15,297 nucleotides of DNA from an uncultured Collinsella sp. (GTDB taxonomy: Bacteria; Actinomycetota; Coriobacteriia; Coriobacteriales; Coriobacteriaceae): contig URNJ01000030.1 of assembly GCA_900549215.1 (NCBI GenBank), positions 1-15,297 of the forward strand. The letters are read 5' to 3'. Shown piece by piece: positions 1-5,439 of this stretch. The translations under genes and the position numbers were made by a program. Position 1 is the first letter of the stretch, and every line of letters starts with the position of its first letter. The notes under the pieces were generated by a model. That model ran no database searches. It was not told the origin of the DNA and saw only the letters and a list, made by a program, of their open reading frames with translations.

Positions 1-585
1 GTAGTCGTAGCCGCCCTCGCCAAGCAGCTCGGCTGCCGGGTCGGTGCAAAAACCGTGCGTGCCCAGCGTGCCATCATCGGTGCACACGTTAACCGTGGCG
101 CCCAGCGCGCGGAACTCATCGACACCCACGGCCTTGGAAGCGGTGCCAAAGCCCAGGCAAACGTCGACATCCACGCCCTGCTCGACAAGCTTGCCGGCGA
201 GGCAGAGCACGGGCGGAACGCCGATGCCGCCCGCCACGAGCAGCGCCTTCCTGGTGCCCTCGGGAACAAGCCAGCCGAGGCCGCCAGGGCCCAACAGGTT
301 GGACTTGGAGCCGGGGGCCATCTGCGATAGACGACGGGTGTCGTCGCCCACGACGGCGTACCACAGCTCGACGGTACCGGCCTGGGCGTCGGCGCGATAG
401 AAGCTCAGGGGCACGCGAAGCAGCGAGGACGCATCGCCGGGCACGGCGATGTTCACAAACTGACCGGGCTTGAGCGCACTTGCAAGCTTGGGGGCCAAGA
501 TGACGAGCGAGAAGATGCCGTCGGCGATCTCCTGGTTCGAGACGACCTCGAAGTCGTGCATGCGTGCAGTGGAAGGTGTGGGCAT
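1..585 (-). CDS. pyrK: Dihydroorotate dehydrogenase electron-transfer subunit PyrK (3' end outside window)
   Basis: PyrK passes electrons from dihydroorotate dehydrogenase (PyrD type 1B) via FAD and a [2Fe-2S] cluster to NAD+. I read 195 codons without a stop from the window edge to an ATG at 583-585, preceded by a GGAG ribosome site about 7 nt upstream. The translation has the ferredoxin-reductase layout: a FAD-binding beta barrel with RVPLSFY (residues 57-63, the family R-x-P-[LI]-[ST] motif), a GPGGLGW turn near 99-105, then the NAD-binding half with LLVAGGIGVPPVL (115-127) and CTDDGTLGTHG (168-178). The C-terminal cysteine cluster that would hold the iron-sulphur centre lies beyond the left edge, so completeness cannot be judged. 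It follows pyrC by 92 nt in the same direction; pyrD is expected next. Family assignment is confident; the start is well supported. Confidence 0.9.
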   Translation of the reverse strand, partial: MPTPSTARMHDFEVVSNQEIADGIFSLVILAPKLASALKPGQFVNIAVPGDASSLLRVPLSFYRADAQAGTVELWYAVVGDDTRRLSQMAPGSKSNLLGPGGLGWLVPEGTRKALLVAGGIGVPPVLCLAGKLVEQGVDVDVCLGFGTASKAVGVDEFRALGATVNVCTDDGTLGTHGFCTDPAAELLGEGGYDY

Positions 586-600
586 AGACGCTCCAATCCC

Positions 601-657
601 CCATGCGATTGCATGGTCAAAACGAACAGAAAGCGCGGCACCGCAAGGGCACCGCGC
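601..657 (-). other. Two hairpins in the pyrC-pyrK gap
   Basis: The 92-nt gap between pyrC and pyrK is the longest inside the pyr operon. Read on the minus strand it holds a GC stem (GCGCGG/CCGCGC, 633-657) followed by a loosely T-rich stretch, then a second perfect 6-bp stem (CCATGC/GCATGG, 601-616) just before the pyrK ribosome site. The first could be a leaky terminator or an RNA processing or stability element; it lacks the clean U-run of a strong terminator. Function is inference. Confidence 0.35.
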
Positions 658-677
658 ACAAAAGCGATAAGGCTATG

Positions 678-1967
678 CTAGCAGATGCAGCCGTCGGCGA
701 GCGTCTGCTTACCGCCGACAAACACATCGGTGGCACGACCGGTAAGCGTGCGGCCGGCAAAACCGGAGTTCTCGGCGCGCGACTCGTAACCGTCCTCGCC
801 GACCGTCCAGGTGGCAGAGGGGTCGAACACGGTCAGGTCGGCAACGGAGCCCGCCATGACCTGAACCTGGTCGAGGCCCAGAATCTCACGCGGCTTGATG
901 GCCATGAGCTCGACCATGCGGCCCACGCTCATCTTGCCCGTGTTGACCAGCTCGGTGAGTACGAGCGACAGGGAGGTCTCGAGGCCGATCATGCCAAAGG
1001 GCGCAAGCTCGAACTCGCGGGCCTTCTCCCACGGGGTGTGGGGAGCGTGATCGGTGACGATAGCGTCGACGGTGCCGTCGATGACGCCCTGACGGATGGC
1101 CTCGGCATCCTCCTCGGTACGCAGCGGCGGGTTGACCTTCAGCGAGGTGTTGTAGGTCTCGTCCAGGTCGTTCTCGGTCAGGAACATGTGGTGCGGGGTA
1201 GCCTCGCAGGTAACCTGAACGCCAGCGGCCTTACCGGCACGCACGATCTCCAGACCATGGGCGGTGGAGATGTGCTGAATGTGCAGCTTGGCACCGGTCA
1301 GCTTGGCGATCTCGATGTCGCGGGCGATCTGGAGCTCCTCGCCGACAGCCGGCCAACCCTCGAGGGCCAGACGGGTCGAGACCTTGCCCTCGTTGATCTG
1401 GCCGTGGCCGACCAGGTCCTCGTCCTGGCAGTGGCTCATGAAGACCTTGCCGAACATCTTGCCGTAGTCCATGCAGCGACGGAGCATGCCCGCGCCCTGC
1501 ACGCCGCGACCGTCATCGGTGAAGGCGACGGCGCCGTGGGCGACCATATCGCCCATCTCGGACATGGCCTCGCCCTTAAGACCGCGGGTCATGGCGCCCG
1601 ACGGATAGACGCGGCAGTGGCCGACCTCGGCAGCGCGGGACTTGACGAACTCCACGACGGTGCCGTTATCGGTGACGGGATCGGTGTTGGGCATGGCGCA
1701 CACGCCGGTAAAGCCGCCCTTGGCAGCTGCGCGGGTGCCGCTCTCGATGTCCTCTTTGACCTCGTAGCCGGGCTCGCGAAGGTGAACGTGCATATCCACC
1801 AGGCCGGGGACGAGGTACTTGCCGGAAAGGTCGCGGACCTCGGCTCCCTCGACGGCGAGATTCTCGCCGACCTCGGCGATCTTGTCGCCGTCAATCAGGA
1901 CGTCAACGACACCGTCAAGCTCGACGGACGGGTCGACGACGTGGGCATTTTTAAGAAGCAAGGCCAT
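678..1967 (-). CDS. pyrC: Dihydroorotase, class I (PyrC)
   Basis: Catalyses cyclisation of N-carbamoyl-aspartate to dihydroorotate, step three of UMP synthesis. The 429-aa protein has the amidohydrolase metal signature DMHVHLREPG (His60, His62), FTDDGRG with the Asp151 expected at the metal bridge of class I enzymes, MSHC (His179), QHIS (His232) and VTDHAPH (catalytic Asp306). Length fits the Gram-positive class I family (about 425-430 aa). The frame is open five codons further (to 1982), but I chose the ATG at 1965-1967 because GGAGGT sits 7 nt upstream and MALLLKNAHVVDP aligns with the usual family N-terminus. This start overlaps the end of pyrB by 17 nt, implying translational coupling. 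High confidence in function and frame. Confidence 0.96.
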   Translation of the reverse strand: MALLLKNAHVVDPSVELDGVVDVLIDGDKIAEVGENLAVEGAEVRDLSGKYLVPGLVDMHVHLREPGYEVKEDIESGTRAAAKGGFTGVCAMPNTDPVTDNGTVVEFVKSRAAEVGHCRVYPSGAMTRGLKGEAMSEMGDMVAHGAVAFTDDGRGVQGAGMLRRCMDYGKMFGKVFMSHCQDEDLVGHGQINEGKVSTRLALEGWPAVGEELQIARDIEIAKLTGAKLHIQHISTAHGLEIVRAGKAAGVQVTCEATPHHMFLTENDLDETYNTSLKVNPPLRTEEDAEAIRQGVIDGTVDAIVTDHAPHTPWEKAREFELAPFGMIGLETSLSLVLTELVNTGKMSVGRMVELMAIKPREILGLDQVQVMAGSVADLTVFDPSATWTVGEDGYESRAENSGFAGRTLTGRATDVFVGGKQTLADGCIC

Positions 1968-2895
1968 TATCGGCACCTCCAAGCAGCAGATACAGGATAG
2001 CCATACGCACGCAGATACCGGCGTAGACCTGCTCCAGGATGACGGAGCGTTGCGGGTGGTCGGCCATATAGGAGTCGAACTCGACGCCGCGGTTGATGGG
2101 GCCCGGGTGGCAGATGATCGCGTCGGGCTTCATGAGCTTCTCGCGGTCCTTAGTCAGGCCGAAGAGCTTGTGGTACTCGCGAATGGTCGGGAACGGGGCA
2201 CCCTCGAGGCGCTCCTGCTGCACGCGCAGCATGTAGACGACGTCCAGCTCGGGCAGGACGGAATCGAGGTCGCTCGTCACGTGGTCGCAGCCCAGGACCT
2301 CGGGCGCCGGCGGCAGCAGCGTGCCGGGGGCGACGGCGTAGGTCTCGCAGCCCATGATCTTAAGGGCGGGGATCAGCGAGCCGCAAACGCGGGAGTGGGC
2401 GATATCGCCGACGACGGCGACCTTCAGACCGTGGAAGTCACCCTTGTGCTCCCAGATGGTGTACAGGTCGAGCAGGGCCTGCGTGGGATGGTTGTGCTTG
2501 CCGTCACCGGCGCAGATGACGCTCGCGGGCGAGTTCTGGGTGACGATGTAGGGAGCACCGGCGTGCTTATCGCGTACGACGATGCAGTCGATCTTATAGG
2601 CGTTGAGGGTCTCGACGGTGTCGACAAGGCTCTCGCCCTTGACCGTGGAGGTCGAGGAGCCGCCAAAGTTAAGGCTGTCGGCCGAAAGACGCTTCTCGGC
2701 GAGCTCGAAAGAGCTGCGGGTGCGCGTCGAGGGCTCGTTGAACATGTTGACGATGGTCTTGCCCTTGAGCGTGGGGACCTTCTTGATGGCACGCTCGTTG
2801 ACCTCGGAGAACGCCTTGGCGGTCTCGAGGATGAGCTTGATGTCCTCTTCGGAGTACTCGGTAATGTCGATCAGGTGCTTATGGTTGAACGCCAC
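1951..2895 (-). CDS. pyrB: Aspartate carbamoyltransferase catalytic chain (PyrB)
   Basis: Condenses carbamoyl phosphate with aspartate, the committed step of pyrimidine synthesis. The roughly 314-aa chain carries the carbamoyl-phosphate loop FNEPSTRTRSSFE (STRTR at 56-60), GSSTSTVKGES (the mobile lysine loop), HPTQALLD (136-143) and HPGPINRGVE (263-272) of the aspartate-binding half. No regulatory chain (PyrI) gene is adjacent, as in Gram-positive operons. An upstream GTG (2905-2907) would add four residues, but it directly abuts the ribosome site; the GTG at 2893-2895 lies 8 nt behind a near-perfect GGAGGTGA and is preferred. The gene starts 4 nt after the pyrR stop and runs into pyrC. Function is very secure; the start is a sequence-based choice. 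Confidence 0.96.
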   Translation of the reverse strand: MAFNHKHLIDITEYSEEDIKLILETAKAFSEVNERAIKKVPTLKGKTIVNMFNEPSTRTRSSFELAEKRLSADSLNFGGSSTSTVKGESLVDTVETLNAYKIDCIVVRDKHAGAPYIVTQNSPASVICAGDGKHNHPTQALLDLYTIWEHKGDFHGLKVAVVGDIAHSRVCGSLIPALKIMGCETYAVAPGTLLPPAPEVLGCDHVTSDLDSVLPELDVVYMLRVQQERLEGAPFPTIREYHKLFGLTKDREKLMKPDAIICHPGPINRGVEFDSYMADHPQRSVILEQVYAGICVRMAILYLLLGGADNGLAS

Positions 2896-2899
2896 GGTA

Positions 2900-3484
2900 C
2901 TACTCACCTCCCAGCGGCGCGGAGCCCACGTGGGAACCCGGCGCGACGTCGTTAATCTCGACGGCGGTGTGGCCGTCGACTTCCTTCATATATAGGTGCA
3001 CGTTCTCCTCATGCGACGAGGGAACGTTCTTGCCGACAAAGTCCGGCGAGATGGGGAGCTCGCGGTGGCCGCGGTCAACGAGGACTGCCAGCTCGATGCG
3101 GCTCGGACGGCCCAGGTCCATGACGGCGTCAGGAGCGGCGCGGATGGTACGGCCCGTATACAGGATGTCGTCCACCAGCACGACGCGCTTGCCGTCGACG
3201 CTGAAGGGAATGTTGGTAGCGTGGATCGCGGGAGCGAAATTGGTCGCATAGTCATCGCGGTAGAAGCTGATGTCCAGGCTGCCGAGCGGAACGTCGACGC
3301 CCTCGATCTCCTTGATCTCCTCGGCGAGCTTCTTTGCCAGAAGGTCGCCGCGCGTGACGATGCCGACCAGAGCGAGATCTTCACAGCCCTCGTTGCGCTC
3401 GAGAATCTCGTGCGCGATGCGGGTCATCGCTCGATTGACGGCGGTCTCGTCCATGATGACCGCCTTGGGGGAAGTCGTGCCCAT
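2900..3484 (-). CDS. pyrR: Bifunctional pyr operon attenuation regulator / uracil phosphoribosyltransferase PyrR
   Basis: PyrR binds UMP or UTP and the nascent pyr leader RNA to promote termination; family members also convert uracil plus PRPP to UMP. The 194-aa protein shows VGIVTRGDLLAKKLAEEI (40-57), the PRPP-binding signature VVLVDDILYTGRT (101-113), and RGHRELPISPDFVGKNVPSS (138-157), a diagnostic PyrR block. Two things differ slightly from common homologues: a proline at residue 118, where a hydrophobic residue such as Leu or Met is usual, and a short tail of about 12 residues past the normal end near 180. The ATG at 3482-3484 has AAGGAG 4 nt upstream. It is first in the operon, and the leader in front of it (3524-3644) contains what looks like its own RNA target, so autoregulation is likely. 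Confidence 0.95.
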   Translation of the reverse strand: MGTTSPKAVIMDETAVNRAMTRIAHEILERNEGCEDLALVGIVTRGDLLAKKLAEEIKEIEGVDVPLGSLDISFYRDDYATNFAPAIHATNIPFSVDGKRVVLVDDILYTGRTIRAAPDAVMDLGRPSRIELAVLVDRGHRELPISPDFVGKNVPSSHEENVHLYMKEVDGHTAVEINDVAPGSHVGSAPLGGE

Positions 3485-3523
3485 CGATCTCCTTCCTCAC
3501 ATGTCTTGACTGCTGACACAGTC

Positions 3524-3563
3524 AAAAAAATAGATGCCCGACCGCTCAAAGCGGACCAGACAC
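3524..3563 (-). terminator. Intrinsic terminator in the pyrR leader (attenuator)
   Basis: On the minus strand, UGUCUG plus CCGC pairs across a UUUGA loop with GCGG plus CGGGCA, with one small internal irregularity and a few G-U pairs, followed by UCUA and seven U. It ends about 40 nt before the pyrR start codon, so it would stop transcription before the operon. Its left arm is shared with the antiterminator described in the next entry. Confidence 0.7.
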
Positions 3564-3644
3564 CCACAGGAAGGGCTGCTCTTTGGCAGCAATGTAATTC
3601 CATGTGGGTATCTCGTACCCCTTTAATGGTCAAGGGATAGTGTA
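3559..3644 (-). promoter_or_regulatory. pyr operon leader: candidate -10 box, PyrR-binding hairpin and antiterminator
   Basis: A -10-like TACACT lies at 3639-3644 (minus strand), with a poor -35. Just downstream the RNA can form a hairpin GGGUA-CGAGA-UACCC (3606-3620) with an outer CCAU/AUGG stem (3600-3629) separated by a purine-rich internal loop. Loop CGAGA fits the NGNGA core of the PyrR binding loop known from Bacillus pyr leaders. The 3' arm of that hairpin is also part of a competing 10-bp stem, GAUACCCACA (3603-3612) with UGUGGGUGUC (3559-3568), which encloses a small GCUGC/GCAGC hairpin. The competing stem in turn consumes the left arm of the terminator. This is the anti-antiterminator / antiterminator / terminator order expected of PyrR attenuation. 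Pairings are seen; binding is inference. Confidence 0.65.
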
Positions 3645-3737
3645 GCCAACCTCGAGCTTAATTGCGAGCATAAATACAGAGCAATCCGTAAACGGAGCCC
3701 AACACTCCATAAACCTATATATATTTGTGGGACGAGC

Positions 3738-3766
3738 TTGAAAACCTTGGTTCGAGCTGGCATAAT
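3738..3766 (+). promoter_or_regulatory. Candidate sigma-70 type promoter upstream of rpmB
   Basis: TTGAAA at 3738-3743, a 17-nt spacer, then CATAAT at 3761-3766: the best -35/-10 pair in the 451-nt gap between pyrR and rpmB. It would give rpmB a leader of roughly 160 nt. That leader has several short stems: ACGTA/TACGT (3779-3797), the overlapping CTACG/CGTAG (3792-3809), CTGTG/CACAG (3841-3859) and GCGACA/TGTCGC (3900-3919) just before the ribosome site. I see no tRNA or terminator in the gap. Confidence 0.5.
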
Positions 3767-3872
3767 CCCCCCTGCTGCACGTAAATCGGATCTACGTCCA
3801 GGGCCGTAGCGTGGGCACTATCGCCAAAAGAGGAATATCTCTGTGTAGATTGCGCACAGGGAGTTGCTTCTG

Positions 3873-3881
3873 TGCTATAGT
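3873..3881 (+). promoter_or_regulatory. Candidate extended -10 promoter proximal to rpmB
   Basis: TGCTATAGT is an extended -10 element (TGn followed by TATAGT), giving a start near 3888 and a leader of about 50 nt for rpmB. The nearest -35 candidate, TTGCGC at 3850-3855, is 20 nt away, so it would rely on the extended -10. A 6-bp inverted repeat GCACAG/CTGTGC (3854-3875) abuts the -10 and could be an operator. Confidence 0.45.
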
Positions 3882-3935
3882 TCAGGCTTGTTTGTTAACG
3901 CGACATGTTCGTTTGTCGCCCAAGGAGGGTCAGTT

Positions 3936-4124
3936 ATGTCCAAAGTTTGCGAAGTTTGCGGTAAGCACCCCGTTGCCGGTCGCTCCATCAGCCACTCTCA
4001 CCGCGTCACCAACCGTAAGTTCCGCCCCAACATCCAGCGCGTCTACGTCGTCGTCGATGGTCACCGTCGCAAGATGAACGTTTGCTCCACCTGCCTCAAG
4101 TCCGGCAAGGTTGCGCGCTCCTAA
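3936..4124 (+). CDS. rpmB: 50S ribosomal protein L28
   Basis: L28 is a small component of the large ribosomal subunit. The 62-aa product is the zinc-binding (C+) form: CEVC at residues 5-8 and CSTC at 50-53 form a zinc ribbon, with the typical SHRVTNRKFRPNIQRV stretch (21-36) and a lysine/arginine-rich tail. The frame is open upstream to 3864, but the ATG at 3936-3938 has AAGGAGGG just upstream and gives the normal family N-terminus (MSKVCEVCGK). It stands alone between divergent pyrR and a strong terminator, so it is probably monocistronic. A second, cysteine-free L28 paralogue elsewhere in the genome cannot be excluded. Identity is certain from the motifs. Confidence 0.97.
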   Translation: MSKVCEVCGKHPVAGRSISHSHRVTNRKFRPNIQRVYVVVDGHRRKMNVCSTCLKSGKVARS

Positions 4125-4192
4125 ATAAGGTCTTACCAACAAGTACCTCGGACTCTCCGGGTCAAAGACCTCGCGTTCACATAGAACTTACC

Positions 4193-4225
4193 AAAGGCGC
4201 CCTCCCCTACGGAGGGCGCCTTTTT
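4193..4225 (+). terminator. Intrinsic terminator of rpmB
   Basis: A perfect 10-bp GC stem, GGCGCCCTCC (4196-4205) with GGAGGGCGCC (4211-4220), a 5-nt loop and five T, extended by AAA/TTT pairs outside. It lies about 70 nt after the rpmB stop; the A-tract on the left could let it work weakly on the other strand too. Confidence 0.93.
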
Positions 4226-4243
4226 GCACTCATTGCACTCATT
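4226..4243 (+). repeat. Tandem 9-bp repeat at the outer edge of the RAYT unit
   Basis: GCACTCATT occurs twice head to tail (4226-4234, 4235-4243), immediately after the T-run of the rpmB terminator and running into the left inverted repeat. It resembles one half (GCACTCAT) of the hairpin inside the element ends, so it may be a remnant of a further repeat copy or a small duplication. Confidence 0.6.
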
Positions 4244-4288
4244 GGGGACAGACTTACATGAGTGCTTTCACGCATTGGGGACAGACAT
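4240..4288 (+). repeat. Left inverted repeat of the RAYT unit
   Basis: Positions 4242-4288 match the reverse complement of 5236-5282 at 46 of 47 positions; the single internal difference is at 4272 (G here, T in the partner). It contains ATTGGGGACAGAC twice in the same direction, around a hairpin ATGAGTG-CTTT-CACGCAT (4258-4275) that has one mispair because of the difference at 4272. Confidence 0.92.
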
Positions 4289-4329
4289 GAAGCACGCATG
4301 CGGCGCACTGACTGGCTCCGGCCTCTGCC

Positions 4330-5106
4330 TCACGCAGCATCCTTCCAGCCTGCAGTTGCCTTGGTCACGCTTGTAGCGCCGATGCCGGTGATACGGGCAA
4401 TTTGCTTGACCGTGAGATGCGCCCGCCTGAGCCTCAGCAGACACGCATCGCGTTCGGGGCGTGGCAGGGCTTTGAGCAGTGCAGGATCTATGCTCGGCAG
4501 AACTTCGCGCGCAACGGAAAGGGCCTCCTCATCGGGGATCCGCCGGCGTGGAAGAACCTCCATTGACCAGATGCGCCCGGCAACTTCCTCGAGATGCTCG
4601 CAATAGCAACGGGAGCCTCCGACAATATCGAGCATAGGGGCCGCATCACAGATGTCAAAGGGATCATAGCCCAGCTGATACGCCTTATAGCTTGACCAGC
4701 GGTACGCCTCGAGCGAGTCAAGCGCACCTTTCACGGGATTGAGATGAATATAGTCGAGCAGCTGCACCGCCTGCGTGTCCGACTCAACCGCGACCCGCGA
4801 ATAGCGATTGTCAAACAGATGTCCCGTTCTCCCCGTTTTCCCATTGAAATACTTAGCATATGCCGTCAGCGCGCACTGCATTGCCTTTGAAAGGTTGTCA
4901 AATGGGTCATCAATCATCAAATGGAAGTGGTTGTCCATAAGGCACCAAGCTAACACCGCCACGTCATGGCGCGCAAACCTGTCCGAGATATCCGATAAGA
5001 AACGATAACGGTCGGAGTCATCTTCAAAAATAATCTGTTTGGAGTTGCCGCGGTCAAAGACGTGGTAATAGCCGGTGAGCGAAACGGCACGGGCGCATCG
5101 AGGCAT
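4330..5106 (-). CDS. REP-associated tyrosine transposase (RAYT, Y1/IS200-like HUH family)
   Basis: RAYTs are single-strand DNA nucleases related to IS200/IS605 transposases that act on REP hairpins. The 258-aa protein begins with YYHVFDRGNSKQIIF (13-27), the typical RAYT opening, and has the HUH motif in LMDNHFHLMID (His60, His62), TGRTGHLFDNRYSRV (91-105) and the tyrosine motif LLDYIHLNPVKG (Tyr119 the presumed nucleophile). All catalytic residues are present, so it looks intact. A C-terminal helix-turn-helix, LTVKQIARITGIGATSVTKA (231-250), probably recognises DNA; this DnaA-like tail is seen in some RAYT groups. AAGGAG lies 6-7 nt before the ATG at 5104-5106. A TATAAA box lies on the minus strand at 5183-5188. 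The gene is the sole tenant between the two inverted repeats. Transposition itself has been little shown for RAYTs, so activity is inference. Confidence 0.92.
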   Translation of the reverse strand: MPRCARAVSLTGYYHVFDRGNSKQIIFEDDSDRYRFLSDISDRFARHDVAVLAWCLMDNHFHLMIDDPFDNLSKAMQCALTAYAKYFNGKTGRTGHLFDNRYSRVAVESDTQAVQLLDYIHLNPVKGALDSLEAYRWSSYKAYQLGYDPFDICDAAPMLDIVGGSRCYCEHLEEVAGRIWSMEVLPRRRIPDEEALSVAREVLPSIDPALLKALPRPERDACLLRLRRAHLTVKQIARITGIGATSVTKATAGWKDAA

Positions 5107-5235
5107 AAATCTCTCCTTTCAAAACTGAACAGGCAACACCTAAAAGGAGAGAAGGAACGCGAAATGCTGAGCCTGTGATCTATTTATATCCAATGAGCGG
5201 CAAAAACAGGCCCAGAACGGCAAAATGGCAAATCG

Positions 5236-5284
5236 ATGTCTGTCCCCAATGAGTGAAAGCACTCATGTAAGTCTGTCCCCAACG
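5236..5284 (-). repeat. Right inverted repeat of the RAYT unit
   Basis: Partner of 4240-4288 in inverted orientation (46 of 47 over the core). Here the central hairpin is perfect: ATGAGTG-AAAG-CACTCAT (5249-5266), bracketed by GTCTGTCCCC on both sides. This is the end nearest the transposase start and the adhE control region. Confidence 0.92.
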
Positions 5285-5317
5285 AGCGGGGCGGTGGAGC
5301 AGGCAAATAGTTTTAGT

Positions 5318-5347
5318 TAAAACGCTTCAGTTTATTGAAGCGTTTTA
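5318..5347 (+). promoter_or_regulatory. 12-bp palindrome upstream of adhE (operator or terminator)
   Basis: TAAAACGCTTCA and TGAAGCGTTTTA form a perfect 12-bp inverted repeat around GTTTAT. It is centred about 60 nt upstream of the adhE -10 element. A/T-flanked with a short GC core, it could be a bidirectional terminator insulating adhE, or an operator; the CGCTT/AAGCG half-sites are similar in style to LacI-family operators. It is not a Rex site (TTGTGAA-N4-TTCACAA). The rest of the 333-nt gap between the RAYT start and adhE holds only the RAYT 5' region, the right repeat and the promoter. Confidence 0.55.
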
Positions 5348-5390
5348 GTGTGCCTTTTACGGGAATCTTACCGTTCACCGAATAATTTCT

Positions 5391-5399
5391 TGCTATCAT
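5391..5399 (+). promoter_or_regulatory. Candidate extended -10 promoter of adhE
   Basis: TGCTATCAT is an extended -10 element about 40 nt before the adhE start codon, giving a short leader. No good -35 is present at the right distance. The same TGCTAT core is used in the candidate rpmB promoter at 3873. Confidence 0.5.
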
Positions 5400-5439
5400 G
5401 CAAGACGTAGGGTAAATCTCCGATCGCAAGGAGACACAA

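Larger units (their letters stand above)
4240..5284. mobile_element. REP/RAYT unit: Y1 transposase gene with paired inverted end repeats
   Basis: A single RAYT gene is flanked by long, almost identical inverted repeats (4240-4288 and 5236-5284), about 40 nt past its stop codon and 130 nt before its start. Each end has two copies of a GGGGACAGAC motif bracketing a small hairpin, the layout of REP doublets (BIME-like) serviced by RAYTs. The unit lies between the rpmB terminator and the adhE control region, so it breaks no gene. I see no clear target duplication, as expected for Y1 transposases. Whether the whole unit moves or whether only the REP ends do is not shown by the sequence. Confidence 0.75.

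Noticed and set aside
603..2000. 465-codon open frame on the plus strand opposite pyrC
   Set aside because: It is antisense to a clear dihydroorotase; its composition (rich in Gly, Asp, His, Leu, Val) is what a GC-rich coding strand gives in reverse, and it has no ribosome site or family motif.
3485..3935. tRNA or other classical RNA gene in the pyrR-rpmB gap
   Set aside because: No cloverleaf, T-loop or CCA-type end could be found on either strand; the stems present are explained by the two leaders.
4244..4286. Repeated GGGGACAGAC units as a possible CRISPR array
   Set aside because: Only two copies per end, 10-13 bp long, in a hairpin doublet arrangement linked to a RAYT; no spacers and no cas genes.
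5318..5347. Rex redox operator for adhE
   Set aside because: The palindrome half-site is ACGCTTCA with a 6-nt spacer, which does not match TTGTGAA-N4-TTCACAA.
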